Assembly (NCBI GenBank): GCA_958510825.1
Contig: OY294046.1
Span: 49,519,794-49,583,793 of the forward strand
Length of the DNA stretch: 64,000 bases
Reading direction: 5' to 3'
Source: Brachypterus glaber
Taxonomy: Eukaryota > Arthropoda > Insecta > Coleoptera > Kateretidae
Part shown: piece by piece, positions 54,225 through 64,000 of the stretch
How positions within the stretch are numbered: the first letter of the stretch is position 1
Layout of the letters: each line of letters starts with the position of its first letter
The notes under the pieces: model-generated
What the model saw: only the letters and a program-made list of their open reading frames with translations
Database searches by the model: none
What the model was told of the DNA's origin: nothing
Program-made: the position numbers and the translations under genes

Positions 54225-54403
54225 TCCATGTTTCGCCCATTTGGGCTCTCACCATCAGGGATTTATAAAGAGAAAAAAATAAAAAACTCCTTTAATTTTT
54301 ATGAATAAGGTATCAAGAGATGCGTCTTGGTCCCATGAATATAAGTTGTTATAGTTATAGCTGTATTTGTACATGTTTCGACTATATTAGCTGTATTCTT
54401 CAG
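54225..54403 (-). ncRNA. Two hammerhead-like cores, 145 bp apart
   Basis: On the minus strand: CTGAAGAATACAGC...TAGTCGAAACATGT (54371-54403), and downstream CTGATGGTGAGAGCCCAAAT followed by GGGCGAAACATGG (54225-54258). The second has a strong GCCC/GGGC stem II but CTGATGG in place of CTGANGA. Paired pseudo-LTR-like copies fit Penelope-like organisation. No coding sequence lies between them. Confidence 0.5.
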
Positions 54404-54458
54404 CATAAAATAAAACCCTTTATTTAACAAAAAAAAAATACTTTTAAAAAATTAGAAA

Positions 54459-54741
54459 TAAATAATTTAATTAAAAAAAAACACCCAAATGATAAACTAT
54501 AAAGTACCAAACAAGAATAATGTTAAATAAAATTATATAGTTACCGTCGCAGTCGGGGGTCAATCATAAATATCATAATGTTACAAATCTGTAAACCTAA
54601 TTTAAATATACAAATATTTTAATAATATGAAGGCAGAATAGGCCCCCGACTGTGATGGTTACTATATAATTTTATTTAACATTATTCTTGTTTGGTACTT
54701 TTTAGTTTATCGTTTCGGTGTTTTTTTAATTAAATTATTTA
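54459..54741. mobile_element. Inverted repeat, arms about 105 bp
   Basis: AAATAATTTAATTAAAAAAA at the left pairs with the complement ending at about 54741. ACCAAACAAGAATAATGTTA and GCAGTCGGGGGTC pair with TAACATTATTCTTGTTTGGT and GGCCCCCGACTG. The loop spans about 54568-54636. It lies next to the hammerhead-like pair, and may be part of the same element. Confidence 0.8.
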
Positions 54742-56376
54742 TTCAAATGATTTAATTGAAAAATAGGTTTAAATATTTATTAGGGGGACACAGACGAATA
54801 AAAATACATAAAACAATTGAATGCATCATCGTTATTGTAAACATTATGCACAATAGAAAGAGGGTGACTATTAAACACGTACATAAAAATTAAATTCTAA
54901 CGTACATGCAAAATATTTGCAAGTTTTTATGTTTTCTGTTTTTTAGAAGTGATCATAATTTTAGATTAAATCTAAACAAATTTTGTTTGTTTAATTATAA
55001 TTATTAATCAAGGTATTGAAATCCACGGAATCTGGCTTTTTCGCCTTCTCGATTTATTTAGAAAACTATATACAAAAGGTGAATGGAAAGTCGGTTTACA
55101 AATTTTCTTTCAAAGTTTTAAAAATCTTAGCAAAAGCCATGATCCTCGCTCGAGAGAAATTATGCCAGAAAATTACGGATCTTCTTGGTTTTTCAGAAAC
55201 CTTATCGAAAAGCTCAAAAATAAAGTTGAAGATTTTTTATGACGCTTCGTAACGCTGGAACTTATCCCTCTCTATAAATACCTAACGCTAGCAGCCAAGA
55301 GTCCTCTATTCTGTTTAGTAATGAAACAAACTTTCATTTCACCCCCTCGTGCGTATTTTAAGTACGGTCCCTAAGATATTAAAATTCATATACTTATTAA
55401 AAAAAATTAAATTTAAAAAAATACTGCTAATATTATCACATACATTAGCAAATCAAATTACCTTAGTTTATCAATTGTTTTAAAACATTTTTACATATTA
55501 TGTAGATAAGAAACACAATAAAAAATCGTGATCTTAGGAAATATGAGGCTAATGTTCCTTATCTTTTCAAGGTTGATACATTTAAGTAAATCACTTTTTT
55601 TTAATATTACTTTTTTAAGCCTAGGCTCTAAGGAGTTTTTTTTTGTAGGAAAACAATTTTTTTTTCTAAAAAATATACCGTACACAATAGGTACGTTCAT
55701 TATTAAAAATTGTACATAAAAATTACTGCATACCACTGGTTTTTATTTTTTTTAACTATCTTCCACCCATTTGACACCTTTGCAATTTTTACACATTAGA
55801 GCTGGGTACCTGTGTGTTAATCCATAGTTTTTTGGTGGGTGTAACTTCAGGTGTGGGTTTGAAATCCACCCTCAAATAATAAATATATTTTTTTTGGCCC
55901 CTAATAGTTGACATAAAATTCTAACTAAAATATATTTTGTAGTGCTTATGAGTAGCTATATTTTATTTTTTAAATAATTCATATATCTTAGTTTTTGAGA
56001 AAATCGGTTTTATAGATTTAGATATTAAGGCCACTATTACCCCTATAAGAGGGAATGGGGGTCTAAAATTATGGTGAGTTGCCTTATAGGTAAGGGGTAT
56101 TATGTAACCAGTATAAAAAGTAAAATTGAGTCGGGGGCAATTTCACCATGCTTACTCTGCTAGACCCTTTGAATATTTGAATTTCTACTTTTCGTGATCG
56201 TAATTTTTTTCTGTGTGTAGCTGCGGCTTCAATGTCCTTCTAAACACCCCCTTGGGAATTTCTTATTCTTAGCCCAAGAATAATTATTTCGGAAAACCGC
56301 CACACGTGTCCGCGGTCTATATTTAACCATAAATGCATCAGTTTAGATCATTTCAGCATACTTCTATATTTAAACA
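54742..56376. other. No recognised feature
   Basis: 1.6 kb without a repeat partner that I can see. The 78-codon frame at 55016 is compositionally plausible but has no motif. Overlapping frames at 55491-55736 on both strands are AT-rich. Confidence 0.35.
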
Positions 56377-56754
56377 ATGAATATTATGAAGATTTTGTTA
56401 ATATATGGAAATGGAGCGATATTTCCATTTATGTTCAATTCGCGTGACTGGAACGTAAACATTGGGACGAGTCTATGCATAAATTCTGCAAATCGGCTGA
56501 TGGTTTCGATGAAAAACGTGTGGCCAATAGACGTGATGGAATTACTAAGGACCCAGTCTGCATTTATTTTCGGTGATTATAAAAAAGTGATCTATAAAAA
56601 CCCCTTTTTAGTCCCCTTAAAACCAGAAGGTTTGGTTTTAATGTCAAACGGTATGGGCTGTAGGACATCGAAAAATCGTTTTTTTTTGGAATATATAACT
56701 CATAAAAACATCAAAATCTGTAAAAGTTTTTTCTTTTCTCCGAGGTCGCTCTAA
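56377..56754 (+). other. Unrecognised open frame of 125 codons, doubtful
   Basis: The longest plus-strand frame outside recognisable repeats except 13473. It starts MNIMKILLIYGNGAIF and has a mixed composition with no signal peptide, transmembrane segment or motif I know. No duplicate or splice context supports it. Random occurrence is quite possible. Confidence 0.15.
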
Positions 56755-56799
56755 GCTAAAACGACTGCATATTTTTTCGAAAAAGTATATATACACGGT

Positions 56800-57044
56800 A
56801 AAAATAAATTACATTAAATTACATAGTCCGTAAATGGTAATATGTTGCCATAGACCGGAACAGTAAAAGTTACATAGTCCAGAATGGTAATATTTTGCAT
56901 AGACTTTTTATTATAAAAACAAACGTAAAAAAAAGGATCAACTTGAACGATTTTTTTTATTTGCCTACAATACTTATGGTGTGTTTAATAATTTAAAAAA
57001 AAATTAACATAGTCATATTAAAAGTGCTTTTAAAACAACTTAAA
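56800..57044. other. Diverged direct duplication
   Basis: ACATAGTCCGTAAATGGTAA (about 56821) and ACATAGTCCAGAATGGTAAT (about 56872) are two copies of a segment of about 50 bp. A third GTAGTCCAGAATAGTAA occurs at about 57605. Confidence 0.5.
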
Positions 57045-57173
57045 CACTACGATATTTCAAGAACGCTTCGACATAGAGACTTAAAATTTGAAAAAAAAAT
57101 ATTTACTACTTAGAAAATGTTTGTTCCAAATTACAAGTCTCTGTGTCAAAGCTTTTTTGAAATGTCGCAACGT
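57045..57173. mobile_element. Hairpin element, about 129 bp
   Basis: CGATATTTCAAGAACGCTTC, then GACATAGAGACTT, pairs with AAGTCTCTGTGTCAAAGCTT and its continuation TTTTGAAATGTCG. Weaker pairing continues outward. Confidence 0.7.
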
Positions 57174-57479
57174 AAAGTTCATTTGGTTTAATAAACCAAA
57201 CGAAACTGCTTACATCTTTCTTTAAAGATCTATTGGTTGATAAAGATCGTAATTTATTATGAATGTAAATTTTAGGCACAAATAAGGCATTTAAATAACG
57301 AACATAAATAATATTTACCTTTTTTTACACTTTTAACACTTTAACCTAGCAGCATGCGTCGCTATCTCTCTAACAATAACAATATGTAACGGTCCGTCTC
57401 ATGATGGAACGCCTTCTTGGTTATTGTCAAAAGCGCACGCGCGTCTTAAAATAACATAGCCCGACATTGTAAAATCATG

Positions 57480-57670
57480 TAAAAATATGTAAATCAATGT
57501 AAATATATTTTTTACATTATTTTACATTCTTTTACATTCTTTTACATTCTTTTACATTATTTTACATTATTTTACATTATTTTACATAAATTCATGAATT
57601 ATGCGTAGTCCAGAATAGTAAATTTACTATTCCGTACTATGTAAATTCATGTATTTTTACATTATTTTAC
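57480..57670 (+). repeat. TTTTACATTM tandem repeat
   Basis: About nine units of a 10 bp repeat (TTTTACATTC / TTTTACATTA) at about 57508-57595. Flanking GTAAAAATATGTAAAT text on one side and TTTTACATTATTTTACAT on the other give overall inverted symmetry around 57600. Confidence 0.85.
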
Positions 57671-57687
57671 ATGCAGTTTTTACACTG

Positions 57688-58333
57688 TATAGGGTTATTC
57701 AGAAATAAGTTCGAGAAATTTAAGAGGTGATTCTACGTTCTACGCTTCGAAGATGGACATATTGAATGGGGAACAAAAAAAGCACCAATAAAATTTTAAT
57801 GCTGCAGGGCGATTCTTCACTTAAAACTAAGCAAAAAAGTATTCTTCACCAAAACACCTAAATTTAATATTAAAGGAGTTATAGCCTTTTAAAAAGTAAC
57901 ATTTTTAGTGGCACAAAATGTTACTTTCTCTTAATTGCATTTTTTTTAACGGTTGCTCCTACACTATATGACATTTTTTATGCATTTTTAGTGAAGGAAT
58001 CTATGTTTATTACAAAAAATCCAAAAAATATACATAAAAAGTTTGGGGTAAAAATTTGTTAAGACTCACATATTTTGTCCGTCTAGCCACGCCTCTGGAT
58101 AAATTAAAAAAAATAATAACTTATTGCGCTTTAAAATACTAGTATACACGCAAAAACTCGTCGCTCTAGTATAAGGGGTACAAGAGTTATTAATTAAAAA
58201 CCATATTTTTATTACAGTTTTAAAGAGCCGTAGCTCATTTTCGGACCAACCTTTATAGGAACTTTCTTTCATATTTTTTAACATAGAATCACCTCTTAAA
58301 TTTCTCGAACTTATTTCTGAATAACCCTGTATA
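57688..58333. mobile_element. Fold-back element, family D relative, complete
   Basis: TATAGGGTTATTCAGAAATA, then AGTTCGAGAAATTTAAGAGG, pairs with the complement ending at 58333. The interior matches 32889-33540 in order (ATTTTAATGCTGCAGGG, AAGTATTCTTCACC, CACGCCTCTGGATAAATT). The minus frame 58066-58371 is arm translation. Confidence 0.85.
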
Positions 58334-58565
58334 TTAAAGTGTGCTTTTCTAGATGAATTTTTCAAATCCATTCATTCATTCAGGCTCGGAAAAAGAAATC
58401 AGTAAACTAAAAGTAAAACAAAAGACATCTCCGTCTATCAAAAACACTCGATACTAGAGGCTAGACAATTTAATGTTCAGTACACATAAATTGATAGATA
58501 ATAAACTTAACGTCAAAAACAGTTACCAATTATATTCAATCAAAATCCATTTAAATGGATTTTTT
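58334..58565. other. No recognised feature
   Basis: Spacer before the tandem array. TCCATTTAAATGGA at about 58547 is a small palindrome. Confidence 0.4.
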
Positions 58566-59006
58566 GCACGACCAAGACTAAAACCTAATTTTACGCTTTC
58601 ATTTTCGGGACTAAACTTGCCGTTTTTCTTCCTAGGGAATAAAAATCACGGCAACCTTGATAATATTAAAATATTATATTTACTATGTGCTTTGCTGGTT
58701 CAAAAATTAGGTTTGGTGGTGTTTTGTAATAAATTAGCGATTCAAACCAATTTATTTGATTTTAACAAAGAAAACCTTTAAAAATAACATTGTTATAACA
58801 ATTTATACATAACTTAAAATTTATCATCTTCGTCCATTTTTTGACGTTTGTGTCAACCATATTAAAAAATAATTGAAATCGCGATAGCCATGAAACTGAC
58901 TTTTCGCAATTTACAGGCATCTTGATTAAATTACGAAAATAAAACAACCGATTTTAGACGCGTGGTTTTTAATTTTAATTTTATCTACCTACCAAAATTA
59001 TGTTTG

Positions 59007-59171
59007 GTCCTGCAAAAAATAGTGTATATACCTCAGGACTAAACTTGGTTGTTTTAGTCCCTTGCATTTCTGTTTCCCTCGCTCGCTACGCTCGCTCAGG
59101 AAACACTAATGCATCGGGACTAAAACAGCCAGTTTAGTCCCTTGGTATATAAATAACTATTTTGCACGACC
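59007..59171. repeat. CpG-rich palindromic cassette (g), intact copy
   Basis: Nested symmetry: GTATATACC/GGTATATA outside, then GGACTAAACTTGG...TTTAGTCCC and TTAGTCCC/GGGACTAA pairs, then TGTTTCC/GGAAACA, with the CpG-rich centre. A second near-identical copy lies at 59608-59773. Confidence 0.75.
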
Positions 59172-59243
59172 AAGACTAAAACCTAATTTTACGCTTTCAT
59201 TTTCGGGACTAAACTTGCCGTTTTTCTCCCACGGGAATAAAAA

Positions 59244-59522
59244 TCACGGCAACCTTGATAATATTAAAATATTATACTTACTACCTATGTGCTTTGCTGG
59301 TTCAAAAATTAGGTTTGGTGATGTATTGTAATAAATTAGCGATTCAAACCAATTTATTTGATTTAAACAAAGAAAACCTTTAAAAATAACATTGTTATAA
59401 CAATTTAAACATAACTTAAAATTTATCATTCTCGTCGATTTTTTGACGTTTGTGTCAACCATATTAAAAAATAATTGAAATCGCGATAGCCATGAAACTG
59501 ACTTTTCGCAATTTACAGGCAT
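59244..59522 (-). pseudogene. Short coding-like frame repeated in all three tandem units
   Basis: From the ATG at 59522 the frame starts MPVNCEKSVSWLSRFQLFFN. The same start is present in the units at 58566 and 59766 (MPVNCEKTVSRLSRFQCF), with indels in a poly-A run after about residue 27 that change the downstream frame. Position and repetition may only reflect the tandem duplication. I recognise no family. If real, it would be the 5' end of an element-borne gene. Confidence 0.2.
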
Positions 59523-60300
59523 CTTGATTAAATTACGAAAATAAAACAACCGATTTTAGACGCGTGGTTTTTAATTTTAATTTTATCTACCTACCAAAAT
59601 TATGTTTGGTCCTGCAAAAAATAGTGTATATACCTCAGGACTAAACTTGGTTGTTTTAGTCCCTTGCATTTCTGTTTCCCTCGCTCGCTACGCTCGCTCA
59701 GGAAACACTAATGCAGCGGGACTAAAACAGCCAGTTTAGTCCCTTGGTATATAAATAACTATTTTGCACGACCAAGACTAAAACCTAATTTTACGCTTTC
59801 ATTTTCGGGACTAAACTTGCCGTTTTTCTCCCACGGGAATAAAAATCACGGCAACCTTGATAATATTAAAATATTATACTTACTACCTATGTGCTTTGCT
59901 GGTTCAAAAATTAGGTTTGGTGATGTATTGTAATAAATTAGCGATTCAAACCAATTTATTTGATTTAAACAAAGAAAACCTTTAAAAATAACATTGTTAT
60001 AACAATTTAAACATAACTTAAAATTTATCATTCTCGTCGATTTTTTTGACGTTTGTGTCATCCATATTAAAAAACACTGAAATCGCGATAGCCGTGAAAC
60101 TGTCTTTTCGCAATTTACAGGCATCTTGATTAAATTACAAAAATAAAACAACCGATTTTAGATGCATGGTTTTTAATTTTAATTTTATCTACATACCTAA
60201 ATTATGTTTGGCCCTGCAAAAAATAGTGTATATACCTCAGTGGCTGTTTTAGTCCTTTGCATTACAGCCAGTTTAGTCCCTTGGTATATAAATAACTATT

Positions 60301-61240
60301 GTTTTTAATTCTCTCAATTTTATCGCATTATTTTTATCGTCATCAACTGAATAATACTCGCCTTTTTGCGTGCCTCGTACCTCATCTCGCCTATCATTTA
60401 AAATTTAAATGTAAAATATGTATCATGAATAGCTCTGAATTTAATAACATTCTGTGCATAATTCGATTATACGCCGTGAATATCCAAATATTTGGGGTAT
60501 ATAGTTTCAACCTGAAGGATTTAGAAGGATTGAAAGTTATATAACTTTACAGATATATATCTGTTAAGCCGGGCACAAAATTAGGTATATTCGATCGTTT
60601 GTACTATTTGACAATTGTCAAACAATTTTACAACTAGAAAAAGTAACCTTAAACAATTATATGGGCTTTCGAGGTTTTCGGGGGCTTCTGTATCTCAGCG
60701 ATGACAATGAATCTACTTTTTACAGTACCTATAACCATTGATTAATATTATTTATCAATACCGTTTAGTTTTGTGCTGGCGACGTTGGTATAAAGACCCA
60801 TATTGACACTGATAAATGCATTCTTAAGTTCTTGGATTACCAGGATCATTAATCAGTATCAGAGCTATTTAAACAAAAGTTTATTTCGCCTGATTTTTTT
60901 TTATTTAAAATGTATGTTATTGATGCTAGAATAACAATAAAATAAACATAGGAATAAAAACATTTATAGGCAATTTCGAAGACTATATATATTTTTTATT
61001 ATAATGTGCTCTATATATTTCTGGCAAGCTTGCTCGAGAACATAATACTTACAATGTTTTCTCTCTTTAAAATATAAAATGTTGAAAACAAAAAGTCCAT
61101 ATTTTATTTGAAAGTCTATGCTGTCTTTCTTTTATAAATACCTATCATGCTCGCTATGATGCGATATTTTTTGTTTTCAAAACAACGCAGCAAATCATTT
61201 ATTTGATCACTGAAGGCAAAAACATCTGGAGCAACTAGAT
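60301..61240. other. No recognised feature
   Basis: Contains the 16 bp palindrome TTTGACAATTGTCAAA (about 60607). Frames at 60299 and 61116 have no motif, and the second runs into the next hairpin. Confidence 0.4.
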
Positions 61241-61432
61241 AATAGTTAAATACGGAACAACTATTTTTCTGGTTGATGTAACCAGAAACTGGCAAGGGCA
61301 ATAAGACACATTAATGTTCTTACCAGATTCTAAAATTTGATTTTTTTTCTGGTTTCCAAAACAAGTTGTGTTGCCCTTACCAGATTTCTGGTTGCTGCAA
61401 GCAGAAAAATAGTTGGTCCGTATTTAACCATT
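61241..61432. mobile_element. Hairpin element, about 190 bp
   Basis: AATAGTTAAATACGGAACAA pairs with TTGGTCCGTATTTAACCATT. CTATTTTTCTGGTTG, AACCAGAAACTGGCAAGGGC and their complements complete arms of about 75 bp. Confidence 0.8.
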
Positions 61433-61493
61433 AATCTGGTTACCTTAACATTTAAAGTTTGATAATAATTTGCATATGTATACTATACCAACA

Positions 61494-61552
61494 TGCAGCG
61501 TTTATACGTGTATAACTAAATATTGTTTAGTTACATACACATAAATGCTGCA
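61494..61552. repeat. Hairpin, 59 bp
   Basis: TGCAGCGTTTATACGTGTAT pairs with ATACACATAAATGCTGCA. AACTAAA/TTTAGTT closes the loop. It directly abuts the next element. Confidence 0.75.
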
Positions 61553-62322
61553 CTGCCTTGCTAAGACAAGTTGTCCTATCTGCAAATTAGTTGTTTTGAG
61601 ATATGGCCAGTTTTATTGTTTTTGTTTGCACTTTTTAAAAACACGTTTAAATAAATATCGCGTTTCTTTCTGCTTTATTTAAAATGAAAAATACGTGATA
61701 TGCTTTGAAAAAATATTTATTTTTGTTAGTCATTAAGTGACACGAGAAGTGACATTTATAGATAGGACAGTAAGTCCTAGTAAAAGCTAAAATATCTGCT
61801 AAGACAAGTTGTCCTAACTGCAAATTGGATGATTAATTTGTTTACCTTTGTAAATTTGCTCAGGACAACAAATAGTATTTAACTAAACAAAAACACAAAA
61901 ACACTTTATATTTACTGCAAATAAACAATAATTTTACTTATCTCCTGATGGACGTAAATATTTAATTTTTAGGTTATAATATTTGGCGCGAATCTCAGCT
62001 GTCAGAAAAATAAGTTGTCTTACTAGATGAATTTGTCCTATCTGAAGTAAGTTAGTTAGGACAAAATAATTTAAAAAGTCCAATAAAATTACTAAGATCT
62101 GTACTTTTTCGTCTAGTAAGGACTAGTTAGGACAAATTTACTTAGAAAACATTAAAATTTTTCCACATAGGACAAACACCTTAGGCTAATTTTCAGGACT
62201 TGGGTTTTAGATAGGACATTTCTCTTTACTAGTCACATGAGGCTAGTGTAATGCAATACAATGGTGTGCTTATCTCAAAAAGTGAATTTTTGCAGATAGG
62301 AAAACTTGTCTTAGCAGGGCAG
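61553..62322. mobile_element. Terminal-inverted-repeat element, 770 bp, with internal end copies
   Basis: CTGCCTTGCTAAGACAAGTT, then GTCCTATCTGCAAA, pairs with the complement ending at 62322. The end motif recurs internally: CTAAGACAAGTTGTCCTAAC at about 61799, and TAAGTTGTCTTACTAGATGA and TTTGTCCTATCTGAAG at about 62010-62045. No coding sequence. Internal repeats of the terminus suggest multiple binding sites or nested relics. Confidence 0.8.
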
Positions 62323-63112
62323 AATAGCTCTATCTAGTTTTCTCATAGTTATTAACCCTCCTAAGGAATTTTTTTTTCTAAATTATGAATTTTCCTTTCG
62401 CAAAGCTATTAATCAAACTCTAAAAGCTAAAAATCAATTTCTGACCAAAATAGCTTATAAAGTTTTTTAAATAAAATCCAAATGGATGATTAACACCTCG
62501 GTAAAACCATTTTTACCTGTCCTGAATACTTAAATCGGAATTAAAAAAAAACAAAAATATTATTTTTCGTTTGGCATTATATTTGCGAATAAAATAAATT
62601 TTCCATACAAACCGCATAATTTATAAAAGCTATTGAATTGAATGAAATTATGCTAAAACAAACAGAAAATCATTTTTGTTTCGATGAATTTATTAAATTT
62701 TATTAATTTTTATTATTAGTCATGTACTGGAATAGAATTAAATATATGCATAAAAATATTGATGTATTTTTAATAAGTAACAAGCCCTGAAGTTATGTAA
62801 CGTATCACAGTGGATAGTATATTGCGTTTTCTCTCGATTTTCTTTAAATATAATTTTTTTTCTTCAAGCGTACTAAAATGTTCATATTTTCTAACTGAAC
62901 ACACTAGTTAGAAGTGATCTATTTTTTTACATTAAAAAAATGAGTTCATTGTTGTACGCCGTAAAAAAAAGTTAATTAGCAAAACCACCACCGGCGGCAG
63001 CACTCTTTGACTTTGATGACAGCCATACTTCAAACTTGTTTGTTTATTATGTAAACAGGTGGTTGACTTGAGATTCTGTACAAAAACCTTGTGTGAAATT
63101 GATTAAGAACAT
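62323..63112. other. No gene; CCGT-family terminus at about 62780
   Basis: AACAAGCCCTGAAGTTATGT at about 62780 is a diverged family terminus. CCACCACCGGCGGCAGC (about 62985) is locally GC-rich. Nothing else recognised. Confidence 0.4.
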
Positions 63113-63217
63113 ATGGTTTATACACCTACAAATCTCTCCGAAATTGCAAATGCTACATTAGACAAGTTACCATCGAAATGGCGAAAAGTGTCCGATTTAG
63201 CCTACGAAAAAATTTAA
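63113..63217 (+). pseudogene. Fragment resembling the N-terminus of a Crypton-type tyrosine recombinase
   Basis: A 34-codon frame, MVYTPTNLSEIANATLDKLP and then SKWRKVSDLAYEKI, ends in TAA. Proteins of animal Crypton and related tyrosine-recombinase elements often begin with a PTN segment, followed by a helical region with LP-K-S and a Y-(K/E)-F pattern. The similarity here is partial (LPSKWRK, LAYEKI) and judged from memory of the family. No recombinase catalytic part (R, H-x-x-R, Y) follows within the window. A GT at about 63230 (AAG|GTTTAAGT) could be a splice donor, but in-frame stops precede it. It could be chance. Confidence 0.25.
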
Positions 63218-63331
63218 AATAAGATAAGGAAGGTTTAAGTTTATTTCGGCGTATTTTAATAAAAAAACATACTTTATTACTGAATAAATTAAATTCAAAA
63301 ATTAATATTAAAAAAAAATACATAGGATGCT

Positions 63332-63489
63332 TGAAGAAAAAATAGTATGTTTCACTCAGAGGAAAAGTGCTTTTTTTTACTCGTCTGTAGTTTCCGGACT
63401 CCGCTTCGCGTCGTCAGTAAATTCTACAGACTAGTAAAAAAGGTTCACATTTCCTCTTAGTAAAACAGTATACTATTTTTTCTACTACC
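63332..63489. repeat. CpG-rich palindromic cassette (h)
   Basis: The right border on the minus strand reads GGTAGTAGAAAAAATAGTAT (63470-63489). The left reads GAAGAAAAAATAGTATGTTT. The arms TCAGAGGAAAAGTG / CACATTTCCTCTTAG and ACTCGTCTGTAG / CTACAGACTAGT surround GACTCCGCTTCGCGTCGTCA. Confidence 0.7.
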
Positions 63490-63699
63490 TTATTAAGTCT
63501 AGCTTACATATTATCTACCGTTGTCAAGGCTTGTTTACCTTGGCAACCAATAAAATCAGTAAACTAATTTATTAATTTATTAAAATAATAATGAATAATG
63601 AAAAAAATTTAAGACAACTTTTTTCAACTTATATGTCAAACTGACAGCTATGTCAAAATAATTTTTAAATTTTTAACTAATATTTGGAGTTACTAGCTT
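63490..63699. other. No recognised feature
   Basis: AT-rich spacer between cassettes (h) and (i). Confidence 0.35.
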
Positions 63700-63830
63700 T
63701 AGATAGTAGAAAAAACATTATATGCACCACGTATGCGAACTGTCTTAAGTTTTTTCGACTGATTTTTTGCCTCGACTCCGTCTCAGAAAGACTTAGTTCG
63801 TATACTAGGTGCATAATATACTATTGTACC
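63700..63830. repeat. CpG-rich palindromic cassette (i)
   Basis: The left border AGATAGTAGAAAAAACATTA (63701) leads into TATGCACC. The right border complement reads GGTACAATAGTATATTATGC, then ACC. Arms GTATGCGAACTGTCTTAAG and AGACTTAGTTCGTATACT surround GCCTCGACTCCGTCTC. Confidence 0.7.
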
Positions 63831-64000
63831 GCTTGAGCTTACACTTTATTTTTTATACTGTATTATTATAAAGTGGTGACCCCTATAACATTTTAGTTTA
63901 AAATTGTATCTATGGATTTTACTCAAAATTAGTATCAATGTTTCTAGAATTCTATCAATCAAAGAAATGTTTTCTATTTTCTAAAAACATTTTCCTTTTA

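Larger units (their letters stand above)
58566..60300 (+). repeat. Tandem array, about 600 bp unit x3, each ending in a palindromic cassette
   Basis: Units begin GCACGACCAAGACTAAAACC at 58566, 59164 and 59766 (spacings 598 and 602). They are highly similar. Each ends with a cassette bounded by GGTCCTGCAAAAAATAGTGT and the complement of GGTCGTGCAAAATAGTTATT (59007-59171, 59608-59773, 60210-60300). In the first two the core holds CTCGCTCGCTACGCTCGCTC between TGTTTCC and GGAAACA; the third has lost it. A cassette right end also opens the first unit. Confidence 0.92.

Noticed and set aside
58066..58371. 101-codon minus-strand frame
   Set aside because: It is a fold-back arm; the same text is non-coding in the related element at 32889-33540.
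1..64000. tRNA, SINE or rRNA genes
   Set aside because: I looked for A/B-box pairs and cloverleaf ends and saw none I could defend; only isolated GTTCGA-like words.

Overview
This 64 kb window reads as AT-rich, intron- or intergenic-type nuclear DNA of an arthropod, most likely an insect. A beetle-like genome is my best guess from the repeat style, but the sequence does not prove it. The basis is the low GC, long poly-A/T runs, (AAT)n, (AT)n and (CCGT)n microsatellites, a Tc1-type transposon, a hAT-type element, Penelope-like ribozyme motifs, and a very high density of short inverted-repeat elements. I found no host gene, rRNA, tRNA or CRISPR array. Almost every ORF above 60 codons is a by-product of a hairpin arm, tandem repeat or low-complexity tract.

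Layout. 1-9.8 kb: fold-back elements (1-605, 983-1982, 2741-3240, 3432-3686, 4147-4416, 4835-5490, 7630-8330), a Penelope-like fragment with a hammerhead-like core (2236-2675), and the first of three copies of a 130 bp hairpin with TGTGGCTTGG ends. 9.8-17.2 kb: four copies of a repeat containing GAACCTGACCTGGCTCAATG, two members of a CCGT-bearing AT-rich family, and fold-backs with CAGGGTGT or CCGGGTGT ends. 17.2-25.3 kb: a 263 bp x3 tandem array, two very long hairpins (18310-19626, 22139-23632), a complete but dead Tc1 element (20503-21957), and a near-perfect 490 bp fold-back carrying hammerhead-like motifs. 25.3-37.5 kb: direct and inverted repeats, two degenerate tandem arrays, nested elements, and hAT remnants rich in CCGGTT. 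37.5-48.2 kb: more copies of the same families, plus a complete 1,744 bp non-autonomous hAT element with an 8 bp target-site duplication (46372-48115). 48.2-64 kb: fold-backs, degenerate short-period repeats, two further hammerhead-like motifs, a 600 bp x3 tandem array, and palindromic cassettes at the right edge.

Two protein-coding remnants can be tied to a family with differing certainty. One is the Tc1-type transposase pseudogene (minus strand, 20764-21767), which has lost its catalytic glutamate and carries a C-terminal frameshift. The other is a 34-codon fragment at 63113 that only resembles the N-terminus of Crypton-type tyrosine recombinases.

The pattern most worth pursuing is a set of palindromic cassettes (about 100-165 bp) that share a border motif close to GGTCGTACGAAAAATAGTAT. 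They enclose different CpG-rich palindromic cores (around 1.65, 11.4, 59.1, 59.7, 60.2, 63.4 and 63.8 kb). I cannot assign them to a known superfamily. All homology statements come from reading the sequence by eye; no search was run, and element boundaries are accurate to a few bases at best unless stated.
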